Assembly (NCBI GenBank): GCA_047626725.1
Contig: JBLHSG010000016.1
Coordinates: forward strand, 34,526 to 98,525
Reading direction: 5' to 3'
From: Ascidiaceihabitans sp034111945
Lineage (GTDB): Bacteria > Pseudomonadota > Alphaproteobacteria > Rhodobacterales > Rhodobacteraceae
DNA: 64,000 nt
The notes below the pieces were generated by a model that had not been told where the DNA came from, did not search any database, and worked only from the letters and a program-made list of their open reading frames with translations. The translations under genes were made by a program, and so were the position numbers. This document shows, piece after piece, positions 24,452 to 32,636 of the stretch (the first letter of the stretch is position 1; every line of letters starts with the position of its first letter).

Positions 24452-25954
24452 TTAGCCCACAGACCCTTCAAGCGAAATCGCAACCAACGCTTGCGCTTCC
24501 ATCGCGAATTCCATTGGCAATGCCTGCAACACATCCTTGCAGAACCCGTTTACAACCAAGGCAACCGCCTCTTCTTCGTCCATCCCGCGTGAGCGGCAAT
24601 AGAACAGCTGGTCATCGTCGACTTTGGAGGTTGTGGCCTCGTGTTCAACGCGGCTCGAGTTGTTTTTCACCTCGATATACGGCACCGTGTGCGCCCCGCA
24701 TTTATCGCCGATCAACAGGCTGTCGCATTGCGTATAGTTGCGCGATTCCTTGGCCTTGGGGTGCATAGATACCAAGCCACGATAGGTGTTCTGCGCTTTG
24801 CCCGCCGAAATCCCTTTGGACACGATGCGCGATTTTGTGCGCTTGCCCAGATGGATCATTTTGGTGCCGGTGTCGGCCTGCTGCATGTTGTTGGCGATGG
24901 CGATTGAATAGAATTCGCCCTGTGAATCGTCGCCGCGCAGGATGCAGGATGGGTATTTCCACGTCACGGCAGACCCGGTTTCAACTTGGGTCCACATCAC
25001 TTTAGAACGATCACCACGGCAATCCGCGCGTTTCGTCACAAAGTTATAGATGCCGCCCTTGCCGTTTTCATCACCGGGGTACCAGTTTTGAACGGTGGAG
25101 TATTTGATCTCTGCATCGTCCAGCAAAACCAGTTCGACCACGGCGGCGTGCAATTGTGCAATGTCACGCTGCGGTGCTGTGCAGCCCTCAAGGTAGGACA
25201 CGTAGGATTCTTTGTCGGCGATGATCAACGTGCGTTCGAATTGTCCGGTGTTTTCAGCGTTGATGCGGAAGTATGTGGACAGTTCCATCGGGCAGCGCAC
25301 ACCCGGTGGGATGTAAACAAATGAGCCGTCAGAAAACACGGCCGAATTCAGCGTGGCATAGTAGTTGTCAGAGACAGGAACCACGGTACCTAGATACTTT
25401 TTGACCAACTCAGGGTGTTCGCGGATCGCCTCTGAGATCGAGCAGAAAATCACGCCAGCTTTGAGCAATTCGGCTTGGAACGTTGTCCCGACAGAAACGG
25501 AATCGAACACAGCGTCCACAGCCACACGGCGTTCGCCTTCGGGCGCTTCAACACCGGCCAGCAAAGCCTGTTCTTTTAGTGGAATACCCAGCTTTTTGTA
25601 TGTTTCCAACAGCTTGGGATCAACCTCGTCCAATGACTTTGGTTTGACTTCCATCGATTTTGGACGCGCGTAATAATACTGGTCCTGAAAATCGATCTTT
25701 GGATAATCGACCATCGCCCAGTCGGGTTCTGTCATGGTCAACCAGCGGGCATAAGCCTCTAGGCGCCATTCCAGCATCCATTCTGGTTCTTCGTTCTTGG
25801 ACGAAATCAGACGCACAATGTCTTCGTTCAGACCCTTGGGCGCGTATTCCATTTCAATGTCGGTTTCCCAACCGTATTTATACGCACCACCAACCTCGGC
25901 TACCGCATCTACGGTTTCCTGATCGACGCCATCTTTCACGACAACATTGTCCAT
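24452..25954 (-). CDS. sufB: Fe-S cluster assembly protein SufB
   Basis: Core scaffold on which Fe-S clusters are built, 500 residues. Typical segments: PPGVRCPMELSTYFRINAENTGQFERT, the cluster-region Cys in YLEGCTAPQRD, NFVTKRADCRGDRSKVMWTQVETGSAVTWKYPS, and the C-terminal EHEATTSKVDDDQLFYCRSRGMDEEEA. Ribosome site GAGAGGG precedes ATG 25954. Third gene after iscR and a desulfurase gene. Confidence 0.96.
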   Translation of the reverse strand: MDNVVVKDGVDQETVDAVAEVGGAYKYGWETDIEMEYAPKGLNEDIVRLISSKNEEPEWMLEWRLEAYARWLTMTEPDWAMVDYPKIDFQDQYYYARPKSMEVKPKSLDEVDPKLLETYKKLGIPLKEQALLAGVEAPEGERRVAVDAVFDSVSVGTTFQAELLKAGVIFCSISEAIREHPELVKKYLGTVVPVSDNYYATLNSAVFSDGSFVYIPPGVRCPMELSTYFRINAENTGQFERTLIIADKESYVSYLEGCTAPQRDIAQLHAAVVELVLLDDAEIKYSTVQNWYPGDENGKGGIYNFVTKRADCRGDRSKVMWTQVETGSAVTWKYPSCILRGDDSQGEFYSIAIANNMQQADTGTKMIHLGKRTKSRIVSKGISAGKAQNTYRGLVSMHPKAKESRNYTQCDSLLIGDKCGAHTVPYIEVKNNSSRVEHEATTSKVDDDQLFYCRSRGMDEEEAVALVVNGFCKDVLQALPMEFAMEAQALVAISLEGSVG

Positions 25955-25982
25955 TTTTTACCCTCTCGTCAGCGCACGCCGC

Positions 25983-27026
25983 TTAGGCCGCGCGTGCCTC
26001 GTGTTTCTGTCGTTTTTGCGCCCACACATCGGCAAAGCGCAAAATATCATCTTCTGTTGTCTCAAGCCCAAGCGATACCCGGATCGCACAAGCGGCCTGA
26101 TCCGCGTCGTATCCCATTGCCAGCAAAACGCGGCTGGCTTTTACTTTGCCCGACGAACATGCCGATCCTGCCGATACGGCAAATCCAGACAGATCCATCT
26201 GCATCACTTGCGTCTCGCCTTTCCAACCCGGGGTCAGAATGCACGACGTGTTCGGCAAGCGCGCGGCGTCATACCCTACAAAAATAGTCTTGTTTGAGGC
26301 AGCCTCAAGGGTCTTTTCTAGAATATTTCTAAGTTGCGCAACCCGTTCCCATCGCCCATCCGCCACGTCACGTGCTGCGGCCTGTACTGCGGCGCCAAAT
26401 CCGGCCATTCCGATGATGTTTTCAGTGCCAGAACGCCGGCCCATTTCCTGACCGCCCCCTTTGATCATCGCAGGCACGTCTTGACCGCGGCGCAACACCA
26501 GCGCGCCGATGCCCTTTGGCCCGCCCAGTTTATGCGCTGAAATCAGCCCCATGCGCACGCCCGACCCGATGAAATCAAGCGGCAGTTTCCCGAACGCCTG
26601 AGTCATGTCGCTGACCGCCAAACCCGCAGGAATGTTTTGTAAAATACCGGTTTCAGAATTTGCCAACTGCACCGCAGATTGCGCGCCGTCATCAATCGTC
26701 ACGATCCCGTTTTGATCGACACCCAGATCAGCAGAGGTCACAGCCCCGACAGCATCATGTTCAATGCCCGCGCTAAGCAGTGAACGCCCGTCACAGGCCA
26801 ACGCCGCTGCTTCGGTCGCACCGGACGTGAACACGATGTCAGCACCCTCTGCACCCATCGCATCAGACACTTGGCGGCGGGCCTTTTCCATCAACATTTT
26901 TGCCGCGCGCCCTTCGGAATGCACCGAAGACGGATTGCCCAAAACATCCATCGCCGCTATCATCGCAGCGCGTGCCTCGGCCCTCAATGGCGTCGTGGCG
27001 TTATGATCCAGATAGGTCCGGTTCAT
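25983..27026 (-). CDS. NifS/IscS-like cysteine desulfurase
   Basis: A 347-residue type I desulfurase. YLDHNATTPLRAEARAAM is the family start, TSGATEAAALA contacts PLP, the Schiff-base Lys is in ISAHKLGGPKGIGAL, and the mobile-loop Cys290 is in SAGSACSSGKVKAS. It is shorter than E. coli IscS (404), lacking the extended C-terminal IscU-binding tail. It sits directly after iscR (6-bp gap) in an operon that also has sufS, so the operon encodes two desulfurases. It probably donates sulfur to the same SufBCD scaffold or to tRNA thiolation. Confidence 0.88.
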   Translation of the reverse strand: MNRTYLDHNATTPLRAEARAAMIAAMDVLGNPSSVHSEGRAAKMLMEKARRQVSDAMGAEGADIVFTSGATEAAALACDGRSLLSAGIEHDAVGAVTSADLGVDQNGIVTIDDGAQSAVQLANSETGILQNIPAGLAVSDMTQAFGKLPLDFIGSGVRMGLISAHKLGGPKGIGALVLRRGQDVPAMIKGGGQEMGRRSGTENIIGMAGFGAAVQAAARDVADGRWERVAQLRNILEKTLEAASNKTIFVGYDAARLPNTSCILTPGWKGETQVMQMDLSGFAVSAGSACSSGKVKASRVLLAMGYDADQAACAIRVSLGLETTEDDILRFADVWAQKRQKHEARAA

Positions 27027-27032
27027 TGCGCG

Positions 27033-27491
27033 TTACCCATCCACAATATCAAACAGGTTCGGCACGGCAGGACACGGGGCCAGTTCATTTGCAATCACGT
27101 CAGACAGACGGGTTTGGTGCAAATAAACGTAAACATTTGCGCTTAACCCCTCCCATAACCGGTTTGTTAGCGATTGCGCGCGACTGCCCGACGCCCCACC
27201 AGAGGCACCTGCCCCTTTGTGCATGGCATCAACGGTTTCATCCACCGCACTCAGAATATCGACCACGCGAATTTCAGATGCAGTGCGCGCCAACCGGTAT
27301 CCACCACCGGGCCCGCGCACAGATGTCACCAATTGTTCGCGGCGCAATTTCACAAACAACTGCTCCAGGTATGGCAACGAAATATCCTGACGTTCCGCGA
27401 TGTCGCCCAAGCTGACCAGTTTATCGCCCGGCTGCAGCGCAATGTCGGCCAACGCCACCATCGCATAGCGCCCTTTGGTTGATAATTTCAT
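27033..27491 (-). CDS. iscR: Rrf2-family regulator IscR lacking the usual cluster cysteines
   Basis: A 152-residue Rrf2 regulator. MKLSTKGRYAMVALADIA with LVSLGDIAERQDISLPYLEQLF is the winged-helix DNA-binding domain, near identical in pattern to IscR. E. coli IscR holds its [2Fe-2S] with Cys92, 98 and 104 before a conserved LW. Here that loop (about residues 91-109, GAGASGGASGSRAQSLTN) has no cysteine at all. The only Cys is Cys140 near the C-terminus (LAPCPAVPN). Loss of these ligands is a feature of Rhodobacterales IscR. I start it at 27491, six bases after AAAGGGG; the upstream ATG (27497) is too close. Heads the suf operon. Confidence 0.9.
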   Translation of the reverse strand: MKLSTKGRYAMVALADIALQPGDKLVSLGDIAERQDISLPYLEQLFVKLRREQLVTSVRGPGGGYRLARTASEIRVVDILSAVDETVDAMHKGAGASGGASGSRAQSLTNRLWEGLSANVYVYLHQTRLSDVIANELAPCPAVPNLFDIVDG

Positions 27492-27594
27492 CGCCATCCC
27501 CTTTGCATTGCAGGATATGTCACACCAATTGATTGACCTCTGCGGCGCAACATCATACATCCTCTCGGACGCGGAAGTTCCGCTGCATTCGCCA

Positions 27595-27611
27595 TTTAGA
27601 ACCGTTCTAAA
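27595..27611. promoter_or_regulatory. Irr-box-like palindrome (iron control element)
   Basis: TTTAGAAC-C-GTTCTAAA is a perfect 8-bp inverted repeat with one central base. It matches the iron control element bound by Irr in Alphaproteobacteria, recalled as TTTAGAA-N3-TTCTAAA. It lies 104 bp upstream of iscR and covers the -10 of the predicted suf promoter, a position suited to repression. Confidence 0.7.
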
Positions 27612-27632
27612 GTGCCTGATAGATTTCGTCAA
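27604..27632 (-). promoter_or_regulatory. Predicted promoter of the iscR-suf operon
   Basis: On the minus strand TTGACG (27632-27627), 17-base spacer, TAGAAC (27609-27604). The -10 is contained in the Irr-box-like palindrome. Predicted transcription start is near 27597, giving a leader of roughly 105 bases. Confidence 0.55.
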
Positions 27633-27696
27633 GAATTCACATGCACAAGAACGCGCCAAAATAGAACGCGCACACTTAGTTAAAGTAAGGACGCTC

Positions 27697-28350
27697 ATGC
27701 CTGAGGTCATTTTTCCTGGTCCAGAAGGCCGCCTTGAAGGTCGTTATCACCCGCAAAAAGAACGCGACGCACCAATTGCGATCATTTTGCACCCGCACCC
27801 GCAATTTGGTGGCACGATGAACCACAAGGTTGTGCATTCGATGCACTACGCTTTTTACAACATGGGCTTTACGGTTCTGCGGTTTAACTTTCGCGGTGTT
27901 GGCCGGTCGCAAGGCGAATACGATCAAGGGATCGGCGAGCTGTCAGATGCAGCTTCGGCCCTCGATTACTTGCAGTCGATGAACAACAATTCCAAGCATT
28001 GCTGGGTTGCCGGATTTTCGTTTGGCGCATGGATCGGCATGCAATTGCTGATGCGTCGCCCGGAAATCACCGGCTTTATCTCGGCGTCTCCGCCTGCAAA
28101 CATGTACGACTTTTCGTTCTTGGCACCTTGCCCGGCATCGGGTTTGATCATCAACGGTACGGCCGATCGCGTCGCGCCACCTGCTGATACAACAACGTTG
28201 GTCAACAAGCTGCACGAGCAAAAAGGCATCACGATCACCCACACCGAAGTCGAAGGTGCCGGCCACTTCTTTGAAGAGCCGCATTTGGATACTTTGATGG
28301 ATCACACGACGACCTATGTGAAACGTCGCCTGACGGAAACGTCGCGCTAA
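27697..28350 (+). CDS. Alpha/beta hydrolase
   Basis: A 217-residue cytoplasmic hydrolase of the small dienelactone-hydrolase-like group (COG2945 type). Oxyanion/lid segment ILHPHPQFGGTMNHKVV, nucleophile elbow GFSFGAWIG (Ser), Asp in NGTADRVAPP, His in EGAGHFFEEP complete the triad. Start 27697 has AAGGACGCTC upstream. Divergent from iscR and downstream of the Irr-box region, so it might share iron control; substrate unknown. One-base overlap (TAATG) with the next small gene. Confidence 0.88.
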   Translation: MPEVIFPGPEGRLEGRYHPQKERDAPIAIILHPHPQFGGTMNHKVVHSMHYAFYNMGFTVLRFNFRGVGRSQGEYDQGIGELSDAASALDYLQSMNNNSKHCWVAGFSFGAWIGMQLLMRRPEITGFISASPPANMYDFSFLAPCPASGLIINGTADRVAPPADTTTLVNKLHEQKGITITHTEVEGAGHFFEEPHLDTLMDHTTTYVKRRLTETSR

Positions 28351-28589
28351 TGGCCGACCTTGCCGTCATCGAAATGGCCAATAAACTGGCCGAAGAATGC
28401 CTTGCCGTTCAAAAAGAGACCGGCGAAGACCGCTTGTTTATGCAAGTCGGTGATGTGCTTGGAGCGTCCTCGCAAACACTAGAAGAAGCGTTCCTGACAG
28501 CGATCCGCACCCGGATGGCTGAACTTCAGGGGCGCAGTTTCTTGGCCAAACGACTAAAAGCGCACCGCGCGGCGCAGTCCTCTGAGTAA
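28350..28589 (+). CDS. Small conserved helical protein
   Basis: A 79-residue, mostly helical soluble protein (MADLAVIEMANKLAEECLAV, then DVLGASSQTLEEAFLTAI), rich in Ala/Glu/Leu with a basic tail. Its ATG overlaps the hydrolase stop by one base, so the two are co-translated. I do not recognise a family or function. Confidence 0.65.
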   Translation: MADLAVIEMANKLAEECLAVQKETGEDRLFMQVGDVLGASSQTLEEAFLTAIRTRMAELQGRSFLAKRLKAHRAAQSSE

Positions 28590-28668
28590 ATTCAACCACG
28601 ATCAGAGCGCGCCGTTTTGGGACACTATTAAACGAACCGGCCCTCTGACCTGATTGAAAATACCCAAA

Positions 28669-29277
28669 ATGACCAAACGCCTAGATGCCCAGATCGCGTT
28701 TCTAAACGAAGCCGACAAACTTAAATCCATTTTACGCGCCACTACGCTGTGCGACGGATCACGCGCTGAAAACAGTGGTGAACATTCGTGGCATCTGACG
28801 TTGTACGCCTTGGTATTGGCCGATCAGGCTGGTCCGGATGTCGATATCACCCGTGTGATCAAAATGCTGATCCTGCATGATCTGGTTGAAATTGATGCTG
28901 GCGATAATCCGATTTTTGATAACATCGATACGGCGGCAATGCACGCTGCTGAACAACAGGCGGCTGACCGGATTTTTGGCCTGCTGCCAGATGATTTGCG
29001 TGATGATTTGCGCAGCGTTTGGGAAGAATTCGAAGCAGCCCAATCCCCCGACGCACAGTTCGCCAAATCGCTAGACCGGTTTCAGCCGCCTATGCAAAAC
29101 CTTGCATCCGGTGGTGGCAGTTGGGTCGATTATGACGTCGACGAGGCGATGATCGAAGCGCGCGTTGGGTCAAAAATCAAGATCGGCGCGCCTAAATTAT
29201 GGGTCTATGCCCAAGCCCAAATTGCGGCGTTTTACAAACGCTATGCAGCTGATGTGTCGAACGCAGACAAAAAGTAA
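28669..29277 (+). CDS. HD domain phosphohydrolase (HDDC2/YfbR-like)
   Basis: A 202-residue metal-dependent phosphohydrolase. HD-domain ligands are visible as His in SGEHSWHLTLYAL, the HD pair in MLILHDLVEIDAGD, and a late Asp in FAKSLDRFQPPMQNL. This is the pattern of the HD_3 family that includes 5'-deoxynucleotidase YfbR and HDDC2, so dephosphorylation of nucleoside monophosphates is likely. I use ATG 28669; a TTG five codons earlier is possible, and neither has a strong ribosome site. Convergent with the IDH gene. Confidence 0.83.
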   Translation: MTKRLDAQIAFLNEADKLKSILRATTLCDGSRAENSGEHSWHLTLYALVLADQAGPDVDITRVIKMLILHDLVEIDAGDNPIFDNIDTAAMHAAEQQAADRIFGLLPDDLRDDLRSVWEEFEAAQSPDAQFAKSLDRFQPPMQNLASGGGSWVDYDVDEAMIEARVGSKIKIGAPKLWVYAQAQIAAFYKRYAADVSNADKK

Positions 29278-29306
29278 ACGCGCAGCCATTCAGATCAATC
29301 AGAAAC

Positions 29307-29336
29307 AAAAAACGCCGCACTTTCATGCGACGTTTT
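29307..29336. terminator. Terminator between HD gene and icd
   Basis: An imperfect hairpin, AAAAACGCCGCA (from 29307) with TGCGACGTTTTT (to 29336), one mismatch, flanked by A and T runs. Usable in both directions between convergent genes. Confidence 0.72.
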
Positions 29337-29357
29337 TCAGTGTTTGTCGCGTCTAGA

Positions 29358-31565
29358 TTAGCCAAAGATCGCGTTTAGCGTTGCACTTGGGCGCATGACT
29401 GCTGCGGCTTGTGCGTCGCCATTGCGGAAATAACCACCCGTGTCTGCGGGGGCTGATCCGGCGCCAAGCTCTGCTGTGATCGCGGCTTCACCTGTGGCCA
29501 ATGCCTGTGCGATCGGGGCAAAATGCGCGGCCATTTCTGCATCATCAGACTGCGCGGCCAAGGCTTCGGCCCAGTAGCGTGCAAACCAGTAATGGCTGTG
29601 ACGGTTGTCAGGTTGCCCTGCTTTGCGACCCGGTGAACGGTTGTCATCCAGAATGCCTTGCGTGGCTGCTTCGGCTGCGACGCCCAGAATTCCGGCTTTG
29701 GCGTTGCCTTGCGTATCGGCCAAAAAGTTCAGCGATTCACCCAAGGCGCAGAATTCACCCATCGAATCCCAACGCAGATGGTTTTCGGCGTGCAATTGCT
29801 GCACGTGCTTTGGCGCGGAACCACCAGCACCGGTTTCAAACAAGCCGCCACCGTTCATCAATTTCACAATCGACAGCATTTTTGCGGATGTTCCCAGTTC
29901 GAGAATTGGGAACAAATCGGTCAGGTAATCGCGCAGAACGTTGCCAGTAATCGCGATTGAATCCTTGCCAGCGGTGATGGTTTCAAGCGACTTTTTCGTC
30001 GCCTCGCGTGGGGCCATGATCTGGAAATTATCAGCGACACCAGCGGCCTTGAGGGCTTCGGTGACTTGACCAATCAATTGTGCATCGTGGGCCCGGTTTT
30101 CATCCAGCCAAAAGATCGATTCAGAACCGGTCAAACGCTGACGGTCCATCGCCAATTGGATCCAGTTTTCGATCGGCGCCTTTTTCACAGTGCAAGCGCG
30201 CCAGATGTCACCACCCTCAACGTTGTGTGTGTGCAGCGTGTCGCCATTCGCCAGAACAACACGGATTTCGCCATCGGCCTGGGCCTCGAATGTGGTCGGA
30301 TGTGAGCCGTATTCTTCGGCTTTTTGGGCCATCAAACCCACGTTCGCCACAGCGCCAGCGGTCGCCACGTCCAGCGCGCCGTTGGCTTTGAAGAATTTGA
30401 TCGATTCATCATAGATTGTGGAATAGCAGCGATCGGGGATCACGCAGTTTGTGTCGCCTTTTGCGCCGTTTTCATCCCAACCTTTGCCGCCTGCGCGGAT
30501 CACAGCGGGCATCGATGCATCGATGATCACGTCGGATGGAACGTGCAGGTTTGTGATGCCTTTGTCGCTGTCGACCATGTACATCGCGGGGCGTGAAAGC
30601 GCTGCGATTTCTGCCGTGATCGTGTCTGCATTTGGCAGGGTCGCGATTGCAGCCAGCACATCACCCAGACCGGCATTCGGGCTACCGCCAGCGGCTGCAA
30701 TTGCATCGCCGTGTGCGTCCCAGACCGGGCCAAGCCATGCTTTGATCGCGTGGCCAAAGATTATCGGGTCAGACACTTTCATCATCGTCGCCTTCATGTG
30801 CAGCGAGAACATCGTGCCGTCAGCTTTGGTGTCTTCGATCGCGTCGGCCAAAAAGCACGCCAATGCTTTGGCGCTGAGGAATGTGGCGTCCGCAACGGTG
30901 CCATCTTCGAGCGGCCAGACGTCTTTTAGCACTGTAATTGCGCCGTCTTTGGCCACAAATTCAATGCGCGCGTCACCGGCTTGTGCGGAGGTGATCGTTG
31001 CAGATTTTTCGTTTGCGTAAAAATCATTTGCCGGCATCGACGACACTTTGGTCAGGCTGTCCTTGGACCATGTGCCCATCGAATGCGGGTTCTTTTGAGC
31101 AAAGCTTTTTACCGCTTTTGCAGACCGGCGATCAGAGTTGCCTTCGCGTAAAACCGGGTTAACAGCCGAGCCTTTGATCGTGTCGTAACGGGCGCGGATT
31201 GCTTTTTCGTCGTCCGTGCTTGGGTCTTCTGGATAATCCGGCAGCGCGTAGCCTTTGCCTTGAAGTTCGTCGATTGCGGCCACCAATTGTGGGACCGACG
31301 CCGAGATGTTTGGCAGTTTGATGACATTTGCGCTGGCCGTTTTGACCAATTTGCCCAGTTCTGCCAGATCATCGGTTTGACGCTGGTCTTCTTTCAGGAA
31401 CTCGGGGAACGTCGAAATGATCCGGCCTGCCAGTGAAATGTCCTTTGTGCCCACGTTGATTCCGGCGGCGTCTGCGAATGCACGGATGATCGGCAGAAAC
31501 GACGCGCTCGCCAATTCCGGGGCTTCGTCAACTTTGGTGTAAATGATGTCAGGGGTCTTGGACAT
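29358..31565 (-). CDS. icd: NADP-dependent isocitrate dehydrogenase, monomeric type
   Basis: Oxidative decarboxylation of isocitrate to 2-oxoglutarate in the TCA cycle. At 735 residues, with MSKTPDIIYTKVDEAPELAS at the start and KNPHSMGTWSKDSLTKV, RAGGKGWDENGAKGDTNCVIPDRCYSTIY and FWLDENRAHDAQLIGQV internally, it is the monomeric (about 80 kDa) class, unlike the dimeric Icd of E. coli. Start at 31565 has AAGGAAG upstream. A direct repeat sits upstream of a possible -35 element, suggesting activator control. Strongly biased codon use fits high expression. Confidence 0.96.
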   Translation of the reverse strand: MSKTPDIIYTKVDEAPELASASFLPIIRAFADAAGINVGTKDISLAGRIISTFPEFLKEDQRQTDDLAELGKLVKTASANVIKLPNISASVPQLVAAIDELQGKGYALPDYPEDPSTDDEKAIRARYDTIKGSAVNPVLREGNSDRRSAKAVKSFAQKNPHSMGTWSKDSLTKVSSMPANDFYANEKSATITSAQAGDARIEFVAKDGAITVLKDVWPLEDGTVADATFLSAKALACFLADAIEDTKADGTMFSLHMKATMMKVSDPIIFGHAIKAWLGPVWDAHGDAIAAAGGSPNAGLGDVLAAIATLPNADTITAEIAALSRPAMYMVDSDKGITNLHVPSDVIIDASMPAVIRAGGKGWDENGAKGDTNCVIPDRCYSTIYDESIKFFKANGALDVATAGAVANVGLMAQKAEEYGSHPTTFEAQADGEIRVVLANGDTLHTHNVEGGDIWRACTVKKAPIENWIQLAMDRQRLTGSESIFWLDENRAHDAQLIGQVTEALKAAGVADNFQIMAPREATKKSLETITAGKDSIAITGNVLRDYLTDLFPILELGTSAKMLSIVKLMNGGGLFETGAGGSAPKHVQQLHAENHLRWDSMGEFCALGESLNFLADTQGNAKAGILGVAAEAATQGILDDNRSPGRKAGQPDNRHSHYWFARYWAEALAAQSDDAEMAAHFAPIAQALATGEAAITAELGAGSAPADTGGYFRNGDAQAAAVMRPSATLNAIFG

Positions 31566-31672
31566 GGGAGGCTTCCTTTTGATGCGGCTGCAATAGGGAT
31601 GTATCGTGACGGGCATGCGGCCCATATATCGTTAGGTCAGGCCCTATCCGAGCCCTGATTTCAAGTCAATGC

Positions 31673-31688
31673 ATACAATGGTATACAA
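31673..31688 (-). promoter_or_regulatory. Direct repeat upstream of icd promoter region
   Basis: On the minus strand TTGTAT occurs twice with a 10-bp period, one helical turn apart (31688-31683 and 31678-31673). It lies directly upstream of TTGACT (31669-31664), a possible -35. The matching -10 is poor (TAGGGC), as in activator-dependent promoters. The core also resembles the TNGTATACNA site of FCD-type GntR regulators. Confidence 0.35.
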
Positions 31689-31803
31689 ACTGCGACGTTT
31701 CGCGCATTTCGCTGATATATGGCAGCATCAGGTTTCCATACTCAAAACAAAAATCACGTAATCCTAGGTAATTCGCTAAGGATAAATATAAAAATCGCAA
31801 CGC

Positions 31804-31831
31804 AAAAGGCCACCCGAACAATCAGGTGGCC
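31804..31831 (-). terminator. Terminator of the DUF6356 gene
   Basis: On the minus strand GGCCACC (31831-31825) pairs with GGTGGCC (31814-31808), followed by TTTT. It lies 27 bases after the DUF6356 stop. The rest of 31566-31807 holds the icd upstream region and no gene that I can support. Confidence 0.75.
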
Positions 31832-31857
31832 AACAACGTCTATATATACTGTGCGGT

Positions 31858-32061
31858 TTAGTGGCGACTGTTCAGACGCGCGTGCATTTCGCCAATCATG
31901 CGCCCTGCGGTCTTTTCGAACAGGCACGGAATAATCGCGTGAACCAAGGCCGCCATCCCTGCCCCCAACAAACGCAGTGCAAAACCACCGGCAAATACCG
32001 CGTGCTGTGCGTAATTTTCATCTACGGATCTGGGGTGGTTCAGAAAAATGCGACCGATCAT
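31858..32061 (-). CDS. DUF6356 family small membrane protein
   Basis: A 67-residue protein matching the DUF6356 pattern: FLNHPRSVDENYAQHAVFA, then the hydrophobic LLGAGMAALVHAIIPCLFEKTA and MIGEMHARL. One predicted membrane segment. Good ribosome site (AAAGGACACC) before ATG 32061, and its own terminator. Widespread in alphaproteobacteria, function unknown. Divergent from the Lrp-type regulator, which may control it through the palindrome at 32149. Confidence 0.83.
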   Translation of the reverse strand: MIGRIFLNHPRSVDENYAQHAVFAGGFALRLLGAGMAALVHAIIPCLFEKTAGRMIGEMHARLNSRH

Positions 32062-32148
32062 AGTGGTGTCCTTTGGATTGATTTACCCAAGGATAAGGTG
32101 ATGGCGCGGTAAATGGGTCCCAAGATGCGCGGCAATTTGGCCTTTCAT

Positions 32149-32163
32149 GTGGAAATTTTCCAC
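32149..32163. promoter_or_regulatory. Palindromic operator candidate upstream of lrp-type gene
   Basis: GTGGAAA-T-TTTCCAC is a perfect 7-bp inverted repeat 14 bases before the regulator start and 88 bases before the divergent DUF6356 gene. AsnC/Lrp proteins bind AT-centred palindromes and usually regulate their own gene, so this is a likely autoregulatory site. Confidence 0.5.
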
Positions 32164-32177
32164 TATATTGCTGAATT

Positions 32178-32636
32178 ATGGAAACACTTGATGCGCTAGA
32201 CCGCAAAATACTGACCGAACTGCAACGTGACGCAGCACAATCGCTGGATCACTTGGGCGAAACTGTGGGCCTGTCGCGCAATGCCTGTTGGCGCCGGATC
32301 AAAGCGCTTGAGGCATCCGGCGTTCTGACCCACCGCGTCGCGCTTGTTAATCCAAATGCTGTTGGCCTTGGGCTGATGGTGTTCATGCAAATTCGCACCG
32401 GCAGTCATGACCCCGATTGGCAAGCAGATTTTAACCGCGCGGCACATGCGATCCCGGGAATCCTCAGCGTTTATCGCATGACTGGTGATCTGGATTACCT
32501 GATCCGTGCGCGGGTGGCTGACATGGCTGATTACGACCGTCTCTATCAACATCTGATAAAACGCCTGCCTGTCGCCGATATTTCCGCCAGTTTTGTGATG
32601 GAAGAGATAAAGGACAGTACCGCTTTGCCGCTTTAA
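32178..32636 (+). CDS. Lrp/AsnC family transcriptional regulator
   Basis: A 152-residue feast/famine regulator. Residues about 5-60 form the winged HTH (LDALDRKILTELQRDAAQSL, ETVGLSRNACWRRIKALEASGV). Residues about 70-145 form the RAM ligand-binding domain (IPGILSVYRMTGDLDYLIRARV). The ligand is probably an amino acid; identity cannot be told. Divergent from DUF6356 with a palindromic operator candidate between them. Confidence 0.92.
   Translation: METLDALDRKILTELQRDAAQSLDHLGETVGLSRNACWRRIKALEASGVLTHRVALVNPNAVGLGLMVFMQIRTGSHDPDWQADFNRAAHAIPGILSVYRMTGDLDYLIRARVADMADYDRLYQHLIKRLPVADISASFVMEEIKDSTALPL

Noticed and set aside
30451..31020. 189-codon plus-strand frame opposite icd
   Set aside because: Ser/Ala-rich antisense shadow without a start signal.
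31719..31934. 71-codon plus-strand frame between icd and DUF6356
   Set aside because: No ribosome site; runs through the DUF6356 terminator and into that gene in antisense.
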